Shown here in pieces: positions 46,036 through 56,377 of a stretch of 64,000 nucleotides of DNA (positions are counted from its first letter, which is position 1; each line of letters starts with the position of its first letter). Location of the stretch: positions 496,001-560,000 of the forward strand of contig JANTUC010000007.1 of the NCBI GenBank assembly GCA_026873275.1, given 5' to 3'. Position numbers and translations under genes: made by a program. The notes under the pieces are model-generated. The model was not told the origin of the DNA, made no database searches, and saw nothing but the letters and a program-made list of their open reading frames with translations. This stretch comes from Pseudopithomyces maydicus. Its lineage: Eukaryota; Ascomycota; Dothideomycetes; Pleosporales; Didymosphaeriaceae.

Positions 46036-46639
46036 ATGATGATGTTCTTGCACGGCAGCTTTCATCTTGCTCTCATAAACACATTCGTAGTTCATTAAAA
46101 GGGGCTCTTTTTTGGTAGTGCACAAATACGATGATATTTTGGTCCGGCCGTAAATGAGAAGCGATGATCTGACAGTGAACTCGAATTACAACCTTCAACC
46201 ATAATAATTAGGTGGTCCACTGAAATGATCATCCCATGCCACAGTCAAGAATGTATAATAATATGGTATCGGTAAACCTAATTATCTAACATGTATTCAC
46301 TCACTGATTACTATACCCATTGTAACGCCTATTTATATAAGTTTTACTATTTTTTATAGTGTTTGCAATCGTCACATGAGGGGTTGGCAGCTTTTGATCC
46401 ACCATGCGTTTTTATCCAGTCAGCTTTGCTGCCGTTTTCTCTAAACATAAAATAAAATATGCATATTGTGACCACCTTTTACTGGACCTTGACTGGACTC
46501 CATAGCTATAGTAGTTAGGTTCTGATAGAGGAAAAGGTTGCTAGTATAGAGTAATATATTAAAAAAGTAAGTCTTTTTAAGCTTTATATGCTCTCCAGCT
46601 TCAATAATACTAAGTTAATTATTATTTTAGATAAAAAAT
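46036..46639. other. AT-rich intergenic region with a repeat
   Basis: No gene is seen. It holds the retroposon-like repeat at 46362-46459. Bases 46,500-46,640 are strongly AT-rich. Confidence 0.4.
46362..46459 (+). mobile_element. Short retroposon-like repeat, copy 2
   Basis: The unit reads ttgcaatcgtcacatgaggg, gttggcagctttt, then atccagtcagctttgctgcc and ends in an A-rich tail (ctaaacataaaataaaatat). The order of blocks matches the minus strand of copies 1 and 3 and the plus strand of copy 4. No clear flanking direct repeat is seen here. Confidence 0.55.
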
Positions 46640-46739
46640 GCATCGGCCGGGAATCGAACCCGGGGCTAGCCGAATTGTTTCGATTCGATATTATCGAACT
46701 GAATGGCAACGGCTAATTTTACCACTAAACCACCGATGC
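46640..46739 (-). tRNA. tRNA-Gly (GCC) with an intron
   Basis: Read on the minus strand, the acceptor stem is GCATCGG...CCGATGC, the D arm TGGTTTAGTGGTAAAATT, and the T arm CCGGGTTCGATTCCCGG with a canonical B box. The anticodon stem AGCCG/CGGCT encloses TTGCCAT, giving anticodon GCC. About 28-30 extra nucleotides (tcagttcgataatatcgaat and onward) sit just 3' of the anticodon, the normal place for a nuclear tRNA intron. It is the only tRNA found in the window. Confidence 0.93.
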
Positions 46740-46879
46740 AGTTTCTAATGTGATTTTGATGATTTGGAGTAGTCTTAAAAAAATATATATCAGAGTAAAT
46801 TCTTTATTCTGGTCAAGTTAGAAAGCTTGCTAAGCGTAGCTGCACGAGCTATACTGCTTAGCGGTTTAGCGTAGTCAAT

Positions 46880-48909
46880 TCATCCACTAGCAACTAGTTC
46901 ATTGCGGACATTCATCTCTTTAAAGTCTGGGATCTCACGTATCTCCAGACCCTCGAACTTTTGACCATCCATACAGTTGTAAAAAGTGTGCATGGTTTGA
47001 TAGTCGCAAAACGAGAGCCACCACACTCGTACACCTTCCTGCTTTATACGTGCGTTCTGCCAATTTAACCCCACACCACGCAGACCCTTGTGATCCTTGA
47101 ATGCGGCTGCTACATCGAATGGTCTCCATGGAGGAAGTCTTTCCCCATTAGATGGCTTAATGTGAATTGCGAATTGGTGTCTTTTGTTTGGTTTTGGCAG
47201 GCTTTCGAAGAGGGAAACGCGTGACTGCGCTTCTGGGAGATTGAATGGTCTTGACTGCACGAGACCACCGAGGACGTGGAGTATGCGGCAACAATCATTG
47301 ACTGGTCGTGTTGTGGAGGCGTACGACTTGGCAAATCCCATCGCAATCAATGCAGAGCGAAGACCCGTACGTTCGTGCTTGCGAGTCTCTGCTGCGCGGC
47401 TTTGGAGAGAACGATGATCAACTAAATCCTGGACATCAACCATTGCATCGAACATGTCGGCAATGCAGGAAAGGGTAGAGGTAATCCATTGAAGCTCTTG
47501 GCGCGGATCGTACATAACCAGGATGACATTTCCCTCTTTGTCAATACCCCAGTCAAGGCGAAGCTGATAGACGAAACGGCCAGGGGGCATCCAGAAAGGA
47601 GAGGTTTCTGTCATTTTCTTATTGCACTCCGGGCAATGCACTTGGACCTTCCCTTCTGGAATCGAAGCGTATACTATCCACCCGCTGCCATGATCGGTGC
47701 GACACCTCATCGCAGGTTCGCCCTGATGCTTGCTCATGTCGCCATCTGACCCCTCAGGGAGAACGTGCCCAAAGTCGTGCCAGAGGGGAGCGGTGGTCGC
47801 TTTTTTTGTGGTGGCCGTGATACGCGGTGGCTTCGGCTGGGTGATGATCGTGGCGCAACCTCGCTTTCTCCTCTTGTCCCGCTCGATTTTTGGGCCTTCT
47901 GCCCGTGTATTCGCATCTTCTTCTGACTTGATGATTCGCCGAGCCCTAGTCGACTTAGCGGGGGAATCGTCCGCTGGTAGTTCGGTGAAGGCTGGTGTGA
48001 GTTCCGGCTTTCCTTTGAATTTGGGCGTGGAATCGTCGCGAAAGCGGTTGCGTATATCCGTCCCAATTCTGGGAATCTGCTTGACTTCTTCGCCATTGTA
48101 ACCTGGGGCAGCGATGGTATTCCTGGTTCCTTCATTCGGGTAGGAATGGACAAACTCTAGATAGAACTTCTTGATGTTCCACACAGTGAGGCCTCCATTT
48201 TTTTTCGCATCCTCTACCACACTTGCAGGGATTTCATATCGATTGCGGTGCATGTTCGCCAAGGGGGCGCCTAGCTTCAAGATGCTTGAAGCGGTGGTCT
48301 CTAACAGCTCCTCTATTTGGCGAATGTTATCTCACGCCTGCGTTCTCCGTCATCGAAGACTGTGACTTCTCCGCTAGGGTGTACCAATTGGATTGAAGGG
48401 GGCAAAGTTTGGGTTGCCGTATTCCTGAAAATAATAGCTGCCGCCGATATGTTAAAGGACGTGTTGTCTAAGTGAGTGATAATTTTGTCCTTTGCGAGTG
48501 TTGTTCGGTTTTCTTCGCTTATTGTATGTTGAATTTCAAGCGCCTCATTCTGAAGCTGGAGTTTCTCTCTCGATAAATTTTCGCATCGCTCCGACTCCGA
48601 CTGCGCCTTCTTCTTAAGGTTCTGGATGTCTCCGGTCTTCTTCTGGAATTCTTCGTTTTCTGTCGCCAGCCGATCGCATAACTTCTGAAGTTCATTATAT
48701 TCGGTCGCCCTGGTAGACCAGTCATTGAAGAGGCGCCTGAAATCAGGCAGAGCGCCAGCCATCGGGATAGGCTCTTCATGCTCTACGGGCAATTCATCGA
48801 GGCCGGCGATGGCGGCCTGGTGGGTAACCTTCTCGTCAGCGGTCTCGCTGGGTACTTCCTTCGTGGCTTCTGTCATGGCGATGTCTTGTCTTTCGGCGGA
48901 GGGATACAA
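46880..48909 (-). CDS. Unrecognised coiled-coil / zinc-ribbon protein, about 676 aa
   Basis: Two minus-strand frames, 48909 to about 48317 and about 48316 to 46880, join into one protein if the A3 run (T3 at 48316-48318 on the plus strand) has one more base: GERRREITFAK then IEELLETTASSILKLGAPLA. The total is then 2,031 nt. The N-terminal part has a long coiled coil (ELQKLCDRLATENEEFQKKT and onward, about residues 70-145). The middle is basic. The C-terminal half has a possible metal site (RCRTDHGSGW and HCPECNKKMTE) followed by FVYQLRLDWGIDKEGNVILV. A short intron is an alternative to a missing base, but none of normal size fits. I do not know the family. The gene lies between inverted copies of the short repeat with a tRNA beside its 3' end. 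Confidence 0.6.
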
Positions 48910-49274
48910 CTTCTCAGTATACTGTTCATGCTCCGCTGTCGCTGCGCTTATTAGCTATTGTCTGTCTAATCTGCGCAGCGATATACTAACTATTATTAGG
49001 CGCTACCTATTGGGCGACCTCTTTACTTTGGTCCATCATGGTCGTAGAGCCACTGCGGTTCGTGGAGTTTGGTAGTGAGGTTGAGGAGGAAGAATAAGCC
49101 CTTTTTATGGAGGGCGGGGGCGCACAACCGCGCTCCAATTCTCTCATTTACCTTTACCAGCGTGCTGCAGGTGAGAGTAACTGGGTACCTCCTTGGATTA
49201 CCAGAATGAACCAATATCAAACAGCAGACGACAGAGTAAGTGAAAGTGGGTTTATCTATTATAGAATTTCCAAT

Positions 49275-49371
49275 GTTGAGTGTTTTGAAAAAGTAGTAGC
49301 TGAATATGAGCTGACTAAGTTCAAATGCTTGGTAGGGTAAAACGCTGTCACCCCTCTGGTGGCAATATAAA
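49275..49371 (-). mobile_element. Short retroposon-like repeat, copy 3
   Basis: The 97-bp unit is flanked by a perfect 12-bp direct repeat, agaatttccaat (49263-49274 and 49372-49383). Minus-strand order: tattgccaccagaggggtga, cagcgttttaccc, acttagtcagctcatattca, gctactactttttcaaaaca. It is close to copies 1, 2 and 4. Confidence 0.68.
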
Positions 49372-49895
49372 AGAATTTCCAATAATGGTTGTACTGAATA
49401 CACATGTACATGAATACATCGTCTAGTTGTCTTCCTACCCCATTTGGCTCATACGCTGCAGCCTCTCAACACTTCATAGCTGAGGAGAGATGTATCAAAT
49501 ATGTAGTTGATCGAGAGCTGGCCGTGCAGCGTTGAATGAAGAGATCAAAAGAAACAAAGAGATACCTCAGTCACAGGCCCGCAGGGCCCGACAACGATCA
49601 GAAAACGCCCAAGGTAGCTCTACCAGCTCCTCAGGTGAACGCTATATCGTCGGCATCAACACCATCAACGCACCGGGGCCGATTGATCGAGTCACCAACT
49701 AGATGTCGATAATCCGAGTCGATAGAAATCGCGTTATAAATTAGCAGACGTCAATCATCTCAGCACCAAAAGGTCTCATGATGATATAAACTTTTGGACT
49801 ATTTATAGCCTCAAGTTGCTGGAGGATCTAGATTGGATGGAGTGCGCGATCGCTGACGGCGCGCGCTGGGTGCTAACATTTGGTATACAATTCAC

Positions 49896-49994
49896 ACGCT
49901 TTAATTGTCACAAGAGGGGACGACAGCTTTTTGTTCAACAATTTTCATCTAGTCAGCTCCTCTACTGCTACTTTTTCAAAAAACCAAATCATGA
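49896..49994 (+). mobile_element. Short retroposon-like repeat, copy 4
   Basis: Plus-strand order: attgtcacaagaggggacga, cagctttttgttc, atctagtcagctcctctact, gctactttttcaaaaaacca. A 7-bp direct repeat (aattcac at 49889-49895 and 49995-50001) brackets it. It is inverted relative to copy 3, 0.5 kb away. Confidence 0.6.
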
Positions 49995-50870
49995 AATTCA
50001 CGGCTGCAAAGATAAGATACCAAACGCGAGTCATGTTACCCACTTAACCTAATTAAACAGCATAAAACCCCACGTGTAAGTATTAAAATCTCACAACGTG
50101 GATCTCTGCCAATGCTTGTCTCGCACGAGTGATGACATTTAGTGGCCAGTGCTTCGCGTAACATGATAAAATTCTGCGTCGACGTTGGACCGGAGTATTA
50201 TATTCCGGAAGAGCGAAACCTCAAAGCAAGCAACGTGCGAAGACCAGAACATGAATTTCAAGTTTTCAGGTTTTTGATAGAAAAAATGGTAGCAGAGTAG
50301 CAGAATGGCAGAGTAGGTTAAGGGATTTTATATACCGATAGTCAGAAATTGACCAAATGGGGAGCAGGGCGTAGGGCGTAGGGCGGGCCAGGGGCGAGTT
50401 GTCATGGGTAAGCACCAGCCTTCGTCTCTCGTTTGCGACCTAAGTCAACCTTTGTAATTGGACTCTGTTGTTCGTCGGGCACGTTGAAGCGCGCCCTTGA
50501 CGTTGGCGAGGAAGAGTGGGAGATGAAGCAGGCTGCGACCTCCCTTGTACCGACCCTGTTCGTGGGACCAGAGCAGAACATGTTCATCATCACACTGCCA
50601 TTCATTATTACCACAAGCTACCGCATTTGAAATTTCTGAACAGATCCTGGTAGGTTAGTAAAACCGACGATATGGGGCGAACATCCTACGCATCAGCTTC
50701 CAAGCCTTAGTATAACCATATCTCGCACGACTAAAAATCCTTTGTCGGGCGTAACTCTGGGCTATCATGCCATTCACAGATCAGAACTCAGCCACTATTA
50801 TATTTTTCTAAGCTTCTTTCCCCTCAATCACTTCTGTATCCCACTTTCCTTAATCCTCCTCGAGGCCATA

Positions 50871-52019
50871 ATGAACTCCTCTAAGCTATCATCAAAATGG
50901 TCCTTTGTTGCCTTTTTCCTTGCGCTTTCTTTTTGCATTATCTTGCTCCGTCCAACCATCTCCGAACACTACAATCAATCTATTCCACAACTTCCGTCTA
51001 CCCGTATAGATGATACCCCTACTCGCATAGATGATATTCCTACTCCTGTAGATGATATCCCTAATATCGTGCATTATACCTACCTTAAGAAAGACGCCGA
51101 CTCGGCCCTCCATTTCACCTTCCAGGACTACCTCTCTATCTATGGCGCATACGTCCTCTTCAAACCCACCGCAATATACCTCCACACCGACCATAACGAC
51201 ACCTATCTCGAGTCCGCCGCCCGCGAAGGCAATACCTGGACACGCGCAATCCTAACCCAGTTTACCCCTACCCTGCGCATAAATCACGTCAAAGTCCCCA
51301 CAACCGCAAACAAAAAGAATCTCCATATTGAGGCAAAATCCGACTTCGTCCGCTGGGAGCAATTGCTTGCCTTTGGCGGCATCTATTTAGACTGGGATGT
51401 TCTCCCCCTCCGTGACGTAGCCCCGCTCCGCCGCCTTGGCTTCCGCAATGTCGTCGGCCGCCAAGCTGACGATCTTGTGAACTCTGGGCTTGCTATGTGC
51501 ATTCAAGGCAGCACACTTGCGCAACTAATGGTGCGCGACGGTCCGCGCGTCTTCGACGGCGTCTGGACAACGCACGCTGTCGACCTCTTGACACATATCT
51601 CCGACCGCCTAGTGGGCGTCTCCAACGAAGTGTTCATCGTTGATAAGAAGGCCTGGGCGCCGACATCCTGGTTTGCGGATTCCTTCGACCACCTTTACCA
51701 ACCACATCCTGATGCTGCCCCATTCGGAGACGAAGTTCTGGCCTCCGACTCTGAGCAGGATCCTGTAATACGATGGAATGCGAAGCCTAACTTTGGATTT
51801 CCAGATGAGAAGGATTGGAGGATGGATTTCTCGCCGACATATTTGCTGCATGCGTTCAAGAGCCGGGGTCATGCAGATGAGGGGTGGTATAAGGAATGGA
51901 AGGGGGTGACAGTCAAGTATGTGATGCAGAGGAATAGTAATTATGCAAGGGCAGCATATTCATTAGTGAAGCGAATGATCGAAGAGGGGCTGGTAGATGC
52001 GGGTAATGATGAGTTATGA
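50871..52019 (+). CDS. DXD glycosyltransferase, type II membrane protein
   Basis: A 382-aa intronless protein. A short cytosolic start is followed by one membrane anchor at about residues 10-28 (SFVAFFLALSFCIILL) and a lumenal catalytic domain, the Golgi type II layout. The sugar-nucleotide/metal site is AFGGIYLDWDV, with DWD at about 174-176, preceded by AKSDFVRWEQLL. These are hallmarks of the DXD-containing group near GT32 (Och1-like and related enzymes). IPNIVHYTYL at the domain start also fits. Between anchor and domain there are three 7-residue units (TRIDDTP, TRIDDIP, TPVDDIP). I chose ATG 50871 over 50742 because the extra residues add a second hydrophobic stretch and ATG 50871 directly precedes the anchor. 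The acceptor substrate is unknown. Confidence 0.82.
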   Translation: MNSSKLSSKWSFVAFFLALSFCIILLRPTISEHYNQSIPQLPSTRIDDTPTRIDDIPTPVDDIPNIVHYTYLKKDADSALHFTFQDYLSIYGAYVLFKPTAIYLHTDHNDTYLESAAREGNTWTRAILTQFTPTLRINHVKVPTTANKKNLHIEAKSDFVRWEQLLAFGGIYLDWDVLPLRDVAPLRRLGFRNVVGRQADDLVNSGLAMCIQGSTLAQLMVRDGPRVFDGVWTTHAVDLLTHISDRLVGVSNEVFIVDKKAWAPTSWFADSFDHLYQPHPDAAPFGDEVLASDSEQDPVIRWNAKPNFGFPDEKDWRMDFSPTYLLHAFKSRGHADEGWYKEWKGVTVKYVMQRNSNYARAAYSLVKRMIEEGLVDAGNDEL

Positions 52020-53720
52020 GGCGGGTGAGGCAAGGTTTCCGGGGCTCTAGGAGCTTTTTACGTGGGCATAAGAAGCTTGGTTGGTAGATGCATTCTTGTA
52101 GATACTCCTTTTAGAGACGGCTTCATAGCTATATAGCGCCTGGTGCGATATTAATGATGTATTTTTTTTGTAAGAATCGGGTTTGACTTTAGACTATCAT
52201 TGATGCCATCATGGACGGAGCAGTAGGCTTATTCCCATGCCCATACAACGTCAGGCCACCCAATATCGCTCTGCACCCTATTTTGACTGTATGGTCAGGT
52301 TTGCACGAATGACCAATACATCCTTCCACGGCCTACCCACGCTACAGTCTTGCGGTTAGTTTATGAGGCTGCTACCGGCTTCCATCCCGAACCCACAATG
52401 CCTTCCATTAGTATGTGAATTTATTCATCTTCCTTCACACCCACTACCTCAAATGTAACCTTCTCTATGGCTCGAGTTAGAGTTTCGCACCTTGGACGAC
52501 CTGTGTGGTGAGACTTGTGCAGATGTTCTTATCTCCTCTTTCTTGAAGATACGTCAGCATGGCCTTTTTAATGTCACTGCCGAGTTTCTTCACGTTGACT
52601 TAAATTTATTTAGGGATTTTGTTGTAGAGTATTTGTTGTGACGGCGCCGGTCTTATAAGTGAAGTCGAAGGTATTGAGGGTGGAGTTGTGCTTTGTAATG
52701 TTGGCTATGGGGGCATGCCGGGGTATCGATTTCGAAAATCATTGTTCGAACATCCTGTCTGAGAGAAAAAACCATTCGATATCCTCGGTATTCAAATACA
52801 AGATACTGAGTAAACCCAGTATATTTAGAGTCGCCGTATGAGTACTCCCCTAAAATCACCGATGCAAGGTGATTGATTTGATAATAATTTTGTTTAATAA
52901 TTATTATATACACCTTTTTTTAAAAAAAAATAATAAAAAATTAGCCAATCATTCAATAGAAAATTCATTAATTGGGGCTAGCGTATCTAGCGCGAAATAC
53001 AGGTCTCGGCAGTCTCTGTAGCCAATTTCCGGTTCTATAATCGTATACGAATCTAGCGCCTCGTATGAACCCTGCTGTATGAACTACCAAGAGGTTTGGA
53101 CACATGTCGTTCTAGTCTACACTATTGCAATTCACACGCGAGTGCGGTAGCAATCACTTATAATTGGACCTCTGCTTCACACCGCCAGTGACAGCACACA
53201 CTATATGACGAGTCACGGCAGCTTACATGTTTGATGCCGTGACAGAGGCACCGTGCCTCGGAAAAATTTACATCCAAATTAGCTCCTCGCTTATCGCTTT
53301 TCCTGCGCGGTTATTTGCCTCAAGGCGATCTTAGAGTGACTTGGTGAAGCTTGTCAGTCTTATTGTAGTGCTTATTTCTGATAATGTGATGAATCTGTTG
53401 CGACTCACTTTTGGTATCGCCATGATCTGCCAAGTCCCCGCAACGATAATTAGACCGAGCTCGTCAATTTCGACTAACGATAGATGGGACCCATTCTACT
53501 CAGCGGCCGTGTCCTCATTTCCACTATTAGCACCTATTCCGGCCGTGGCATGACGATACTTTGCGGGCAAGTTCTCGTTACGGCTCTTCATGCGTGTCCC
53601 TACTTTGAAATTTCGTTGGATAAAGACTACAACAGTACCATTTGTACCGTTTCCTACAAATTTCCCATCCAAGTTTTTTTTTCATAACATTCTCCACCCT
53701 GAATTTTCTTTACGAAACCA
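52020..53720. other. AT-rich intergenic region, no gene seen
   Basis: Bases 52,880-52,960 are almost pure A/T. The ORFs are short and without motifs. No copy of the window's repeat families was noticed here. Confidence 0.4.
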
Positions 53721-53821
53721 AGCTAAAGCTTCGCCCCCAAAAAGTGAATACGAGCTGCTCAAGTCTCTACCGGTTAGACCCAGATGAATATATACAAAAG
53801 CGTCGGGTCTGGGGAAATGTA
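53721..53821 (+). repeat. Promoter-like direct repeat, copy A
   Basis: The 101-bp segment begins agctaaagcttcgcccccaa and ends ggggaaatgta. It repeats at 53985-54085, about 264 bp downstream, with scattered substitutions but equal length. Confidence 0.85.
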
Positions 53822-53902
53822 GTTTGCACTATAGTATATACTAGCCTATTAAAGGTTCGGAGAAAACAGGAACAGGTAAAAGACTAGACCCTTATAGCGC
53901 AT

Positions 53903-53952
53903 TTTCCACCACGCTTTCCACCAAGCTGTCCACCAAGTTCTCCACCGCATCC
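53903..53952. repeat. Imperfect 13-bp tandem repeat (tccacca)
   Basis: Four imperfect units containing tccacc (ttttccaccacgc, tttccaccaagct, gtccaccaagttc, tccaccgcatcc) lie between the two promoter-like copies. Confidence 0.75.
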
Positions 53953-53984
53953 TCTACATACTCTTAGATTCTTCCGTGATGTTG

Positions 53985-54085
53985 AGCTAAAGCTTCGCCC
54001 CCAAAGAGTGTATACGAGCTACTCGGGTCTCTATCGCTCAGGCATAGAGGCGCGTATATAAAGCTGTCAGGCCCAAGGAAATGTA
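53985..54085 (+). promoter_or_regulatory. Core promoter of the small secreted protein, copy B of the direct repeat
   Basis: This copy contains gcgtatataaag at about 54051-54062, a good TATA box 130 bp upstream of the ATG at 54190. In copy A the same place reads gaatatatacaaaag. So the core promoter itself is the duplicated segment. Confidence 0.7.
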
Positions 54086-54189
54086 ATCACCACCGCTCCA
54101 GTGTTCAATCTTCTCTCGACACCTCAACCTTACCTCGATCCTCTCTCGTTCCTTCAAGACCTTGACGTTGTACTTTTTAAAACGCAAAA

Positions 54190-54645
54190 ATGAAGTTCCT
54201 CTCGATGCTCGCCATTGTCGCTCCGGCTCTTGCTACACCTGTCGCGCTTCAAGCAGCCACCGCGGCCCCAGTCGTCGAGAAACGCCTTACAGCTAATACC
54301 TGCCACAAGGTATCTCTTGAGTCTGCTCGCCAGTGGGAGTTCACCATCGAAATGGCTGGATGGGGCAACAACGACGAAACATCCTTGTCTGGCTGCGGCA
54401 CTGGCCTTCTTGACAACCTCCGTGGACAGTGTGGAGACATTATAGGCTGGGGCTGTGACGAGGTTCACGAGAACGCTCACGATACTCGCGTTCACTTCCG
54501 ACTCAGTGGATGGGTCGTCGTCGCACCGGTAGGTAGTCACTATCTGCTACATTGCTAATGCTAATCCTGTTTCTAGAAATGTGTGGAAGATGCGATTTGG
54601 CTTGCTAGCCCTCCCGGAAACAGGGCCACTGGAGTTAAGTGCTAG
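54190..54645 (+). CDS. Small secreted cysteine-rich protein (effector candidate)
   Basis: Exons: 54190-54528 and 54577-54645 (48-bp intron), 135 aa. A signal peptide (MKFLSMLAIVAPALATPV) is followed by a short pro-segment ending VVEKR at residues 28-32, a Kex2-type processing site. The mature part of about 103 residues holds six cysteines (TCHKV, GCGTG, QCGDI, GCDEV, KCVED and the final KC), enough for three disulfides. It contains several Trp and Gly but no transmembrane segment. The last Cys is the C-terminal residue. I do not recognise the fold; size, secretion and Cys pattern suit an apoplastic effector or antimicrobial-type protein, but this is inference. The promoter is duplicated. Confidence 0.75.
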
Positions 54646-55345
54646 TATGGTGACAAGTATGTCCGTACTAGTACCTGGCGCGTCGGAGTCCACTACAGCC
54701 GGAGTAGGAGGGGTAAAGTCAGTGAGCTTGGTTAATATTGGTTATTCGAGTGATATTTCAAGTAAATTAGTATGTAATATACAGACTAATGTTTGGCTCA
54801 ATACTGTATGTCTACTCGAGTTCTATCCTACCTCGGTATCTATTGGCTGTAGCACGTAGATTTTGAGAACCAGGTTAACAACGTAAGCCCTAGAGTAGAC
54901 CGGCGTAACACATGACATACTGAACATGCTATATCATACCCCAGACTTATAAAACGATATTCAGTACCACTTCATGGCAGTCTGTGCCAATGAACTTAAT
55001 AATCATGCTAAAACTTCAACCTCGACATGTTCCTGGGACCAAACTGGGTTATGTATGAACCTGGTAGGCACTCTATCGGTTTACAATGAAGTAAGCTTTG
55101 CTAAGACAATCTATGTCTGACCATGGAAGCTTGTTGTTGAGCTTATGTTGGTACGTGCTTCTCGTGTTCACTGCAGACCTGAGTAATTTAGATCGAGTGC
55201 TTTGTTCCTTCCTTCAGCATCATCCCACCTCTATATAAGCTACGTTCATCTCTTTAATTTACAACCGGAATACAGACGATTTCTCAGGAACAAAAATTCC
55301 ACAATTCCCTAATTGACTGTTTTACCGCCCGAATCTTTCTGTAAA
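54646..55345. other. Spacer between the two secreted-protein genes
   Basis: No gene is seen. ctatataagc at 55231-55240 lies about 110 bp before the ATG at 55346 and is a likely TATA box for that gene. Confidence 0.5.
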
Positions 55346-55984
55346 ATGTATACACCCGCACGTCTCCTTTTGGTCGCTGCTGCCTTCGCACCATCCACCG
55401 TGTTGGCAGCCCCCAGCATCAAGGCGGAAAGGGCAGTCGCTTATCCCGAGTTCATTCCCCCTCCTGGCTTTCCCTCTTTGGCTGAGCTCAATGTTACAAC
55501 CGAGATGTTGCGCACCACGAAGCCTAAGGCTCTTGGGGATTTCACTATCCAGCTCAATGCTCAGTGCGGCGGTCTGGCCACCGCAAATGTAGACGACGTT
55601 ATCGTCTGCTTCAACTTCCTCGAGGCGCTTGGTACCTATGTTATATCGGTATCGGACAGTGACTATTATGGCAAAGATCTAGCGGGTGTCAAGCAGGTTG
55701 CACAGTATGGGACCGCATTTGTCCTTGTACAGACCATGACGTAAGTTCGCATCTTGCTCTACTCTACAAGGTCCGGTCACGTGTTTGAAAGCTCAAGGTT
55801 CTAACTCTATTGGTGCTATTTCAGTGGTAATACGGCATCATCTTGTTCATCTGATGTTGGTCTCGCTGTACAGTGGGTCTTCACCTTCTGCAACTCTAGC
55901 GGCTGGGTCTCTGGGACCGCGCCTGCTAATGGAAATGGAGACATTCATGTGTGGACTTCTGGAACCCCACCTGATCGTGTTTAA
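55346..55984 (+). CDS. Small secreted protein, 184 aa
   Basis: Exons: 55346-55740 and 55825-55984 (84-bp intron; phase 2). Signal peptide MYTPARLLLVAAAFAPSTVLA, cleavage probably near AAPS. The mature part contains QLNAQCGGLATANVDDVIVC, a TGNTASSCSSDVGLAVQWVF stretch and CNSSGWVSGTAPANGNGDIH; four Cys are visible (QC, VC, SC, FC), plus sites for N-glycosylation (NVT, NSS). It ends SGTPPDRV. No catalytic motif is recognised. It sits 0.7 kb from the Cys-rich secreted protein on the same strand. The start is set by the signal peptide; an in-frame upstream ATG at 55313 would bury it. Confidence 0.72.
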
Positions 55985-56187
55985 AACATAGAAACATTTA
56001 TGTCTATTCAATGAAGATTTTCGCTCTTTTGAGTGGCATCATTTATTGCTAGACAAATTTGGAAAGGTGGACGGTGCAGAGGTGGGTGCATGTTGGAGAA
56101 GACTATTTCAGCTCTGCGTCTCATCAATTGTATTTACCATTTTATGTTTAGTGTAGTGGTACTTATTATTGTTGGATTTTTTATAAG

Positions 56188-56245
56188 TAGTTTGCCTTTG
56201 GCTGGAGTCGGCATGACCTGTACAGGCCCTTACGATGTTAATTGA
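56188..56245. repeat. Second copy of the 67-bp repeat family
   Basis: It matches 38007-38066: agtttgcc, ttggctggagtcggcatgac, ctgtacagg, then acgatgttaattga. The B-box-like ggttcgaac of the first copy reads gcccttac here. No flanking direct repeat was found. Confidence 0.75.
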
Positions 56246-56377
56246 AAGCCTGAACCTAAGTCTCGCATCATATCCTAAAAGACCTAGACTCAAAATACTG
56301 ACCAAGCATCTCCACAAGCTGCAAAGATTGAAAGACGGAAGAAGGAAAACGAAAGTTTATGTACAGTTAAATAGGTC

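Larger units (their letters stand above)
48910..50870. other. Intergenic region rich in short repeats
   Basis: This holds the upstream flank of the coiled-coil gene, two retroposon-like repeats (49275-49371 and 49896-49994) and the 5' flank of the glycosyltransferase. No ORF here is credible. Confidence 0.4.

Noticed and set aside
46362..49368. A 3-kb DNA transposon with about 90-bp terminal inverted repeats carrying the coiled-coil gene
   Set aside because: The two ends are inverted and similar, but the same repeat occurs alone at 23249 and 63061. Copies 1 and 3 each have their own direct repeats and all have A-rich tails, so independent insertions explain the pattern better. The gene does not resemble a transposase.
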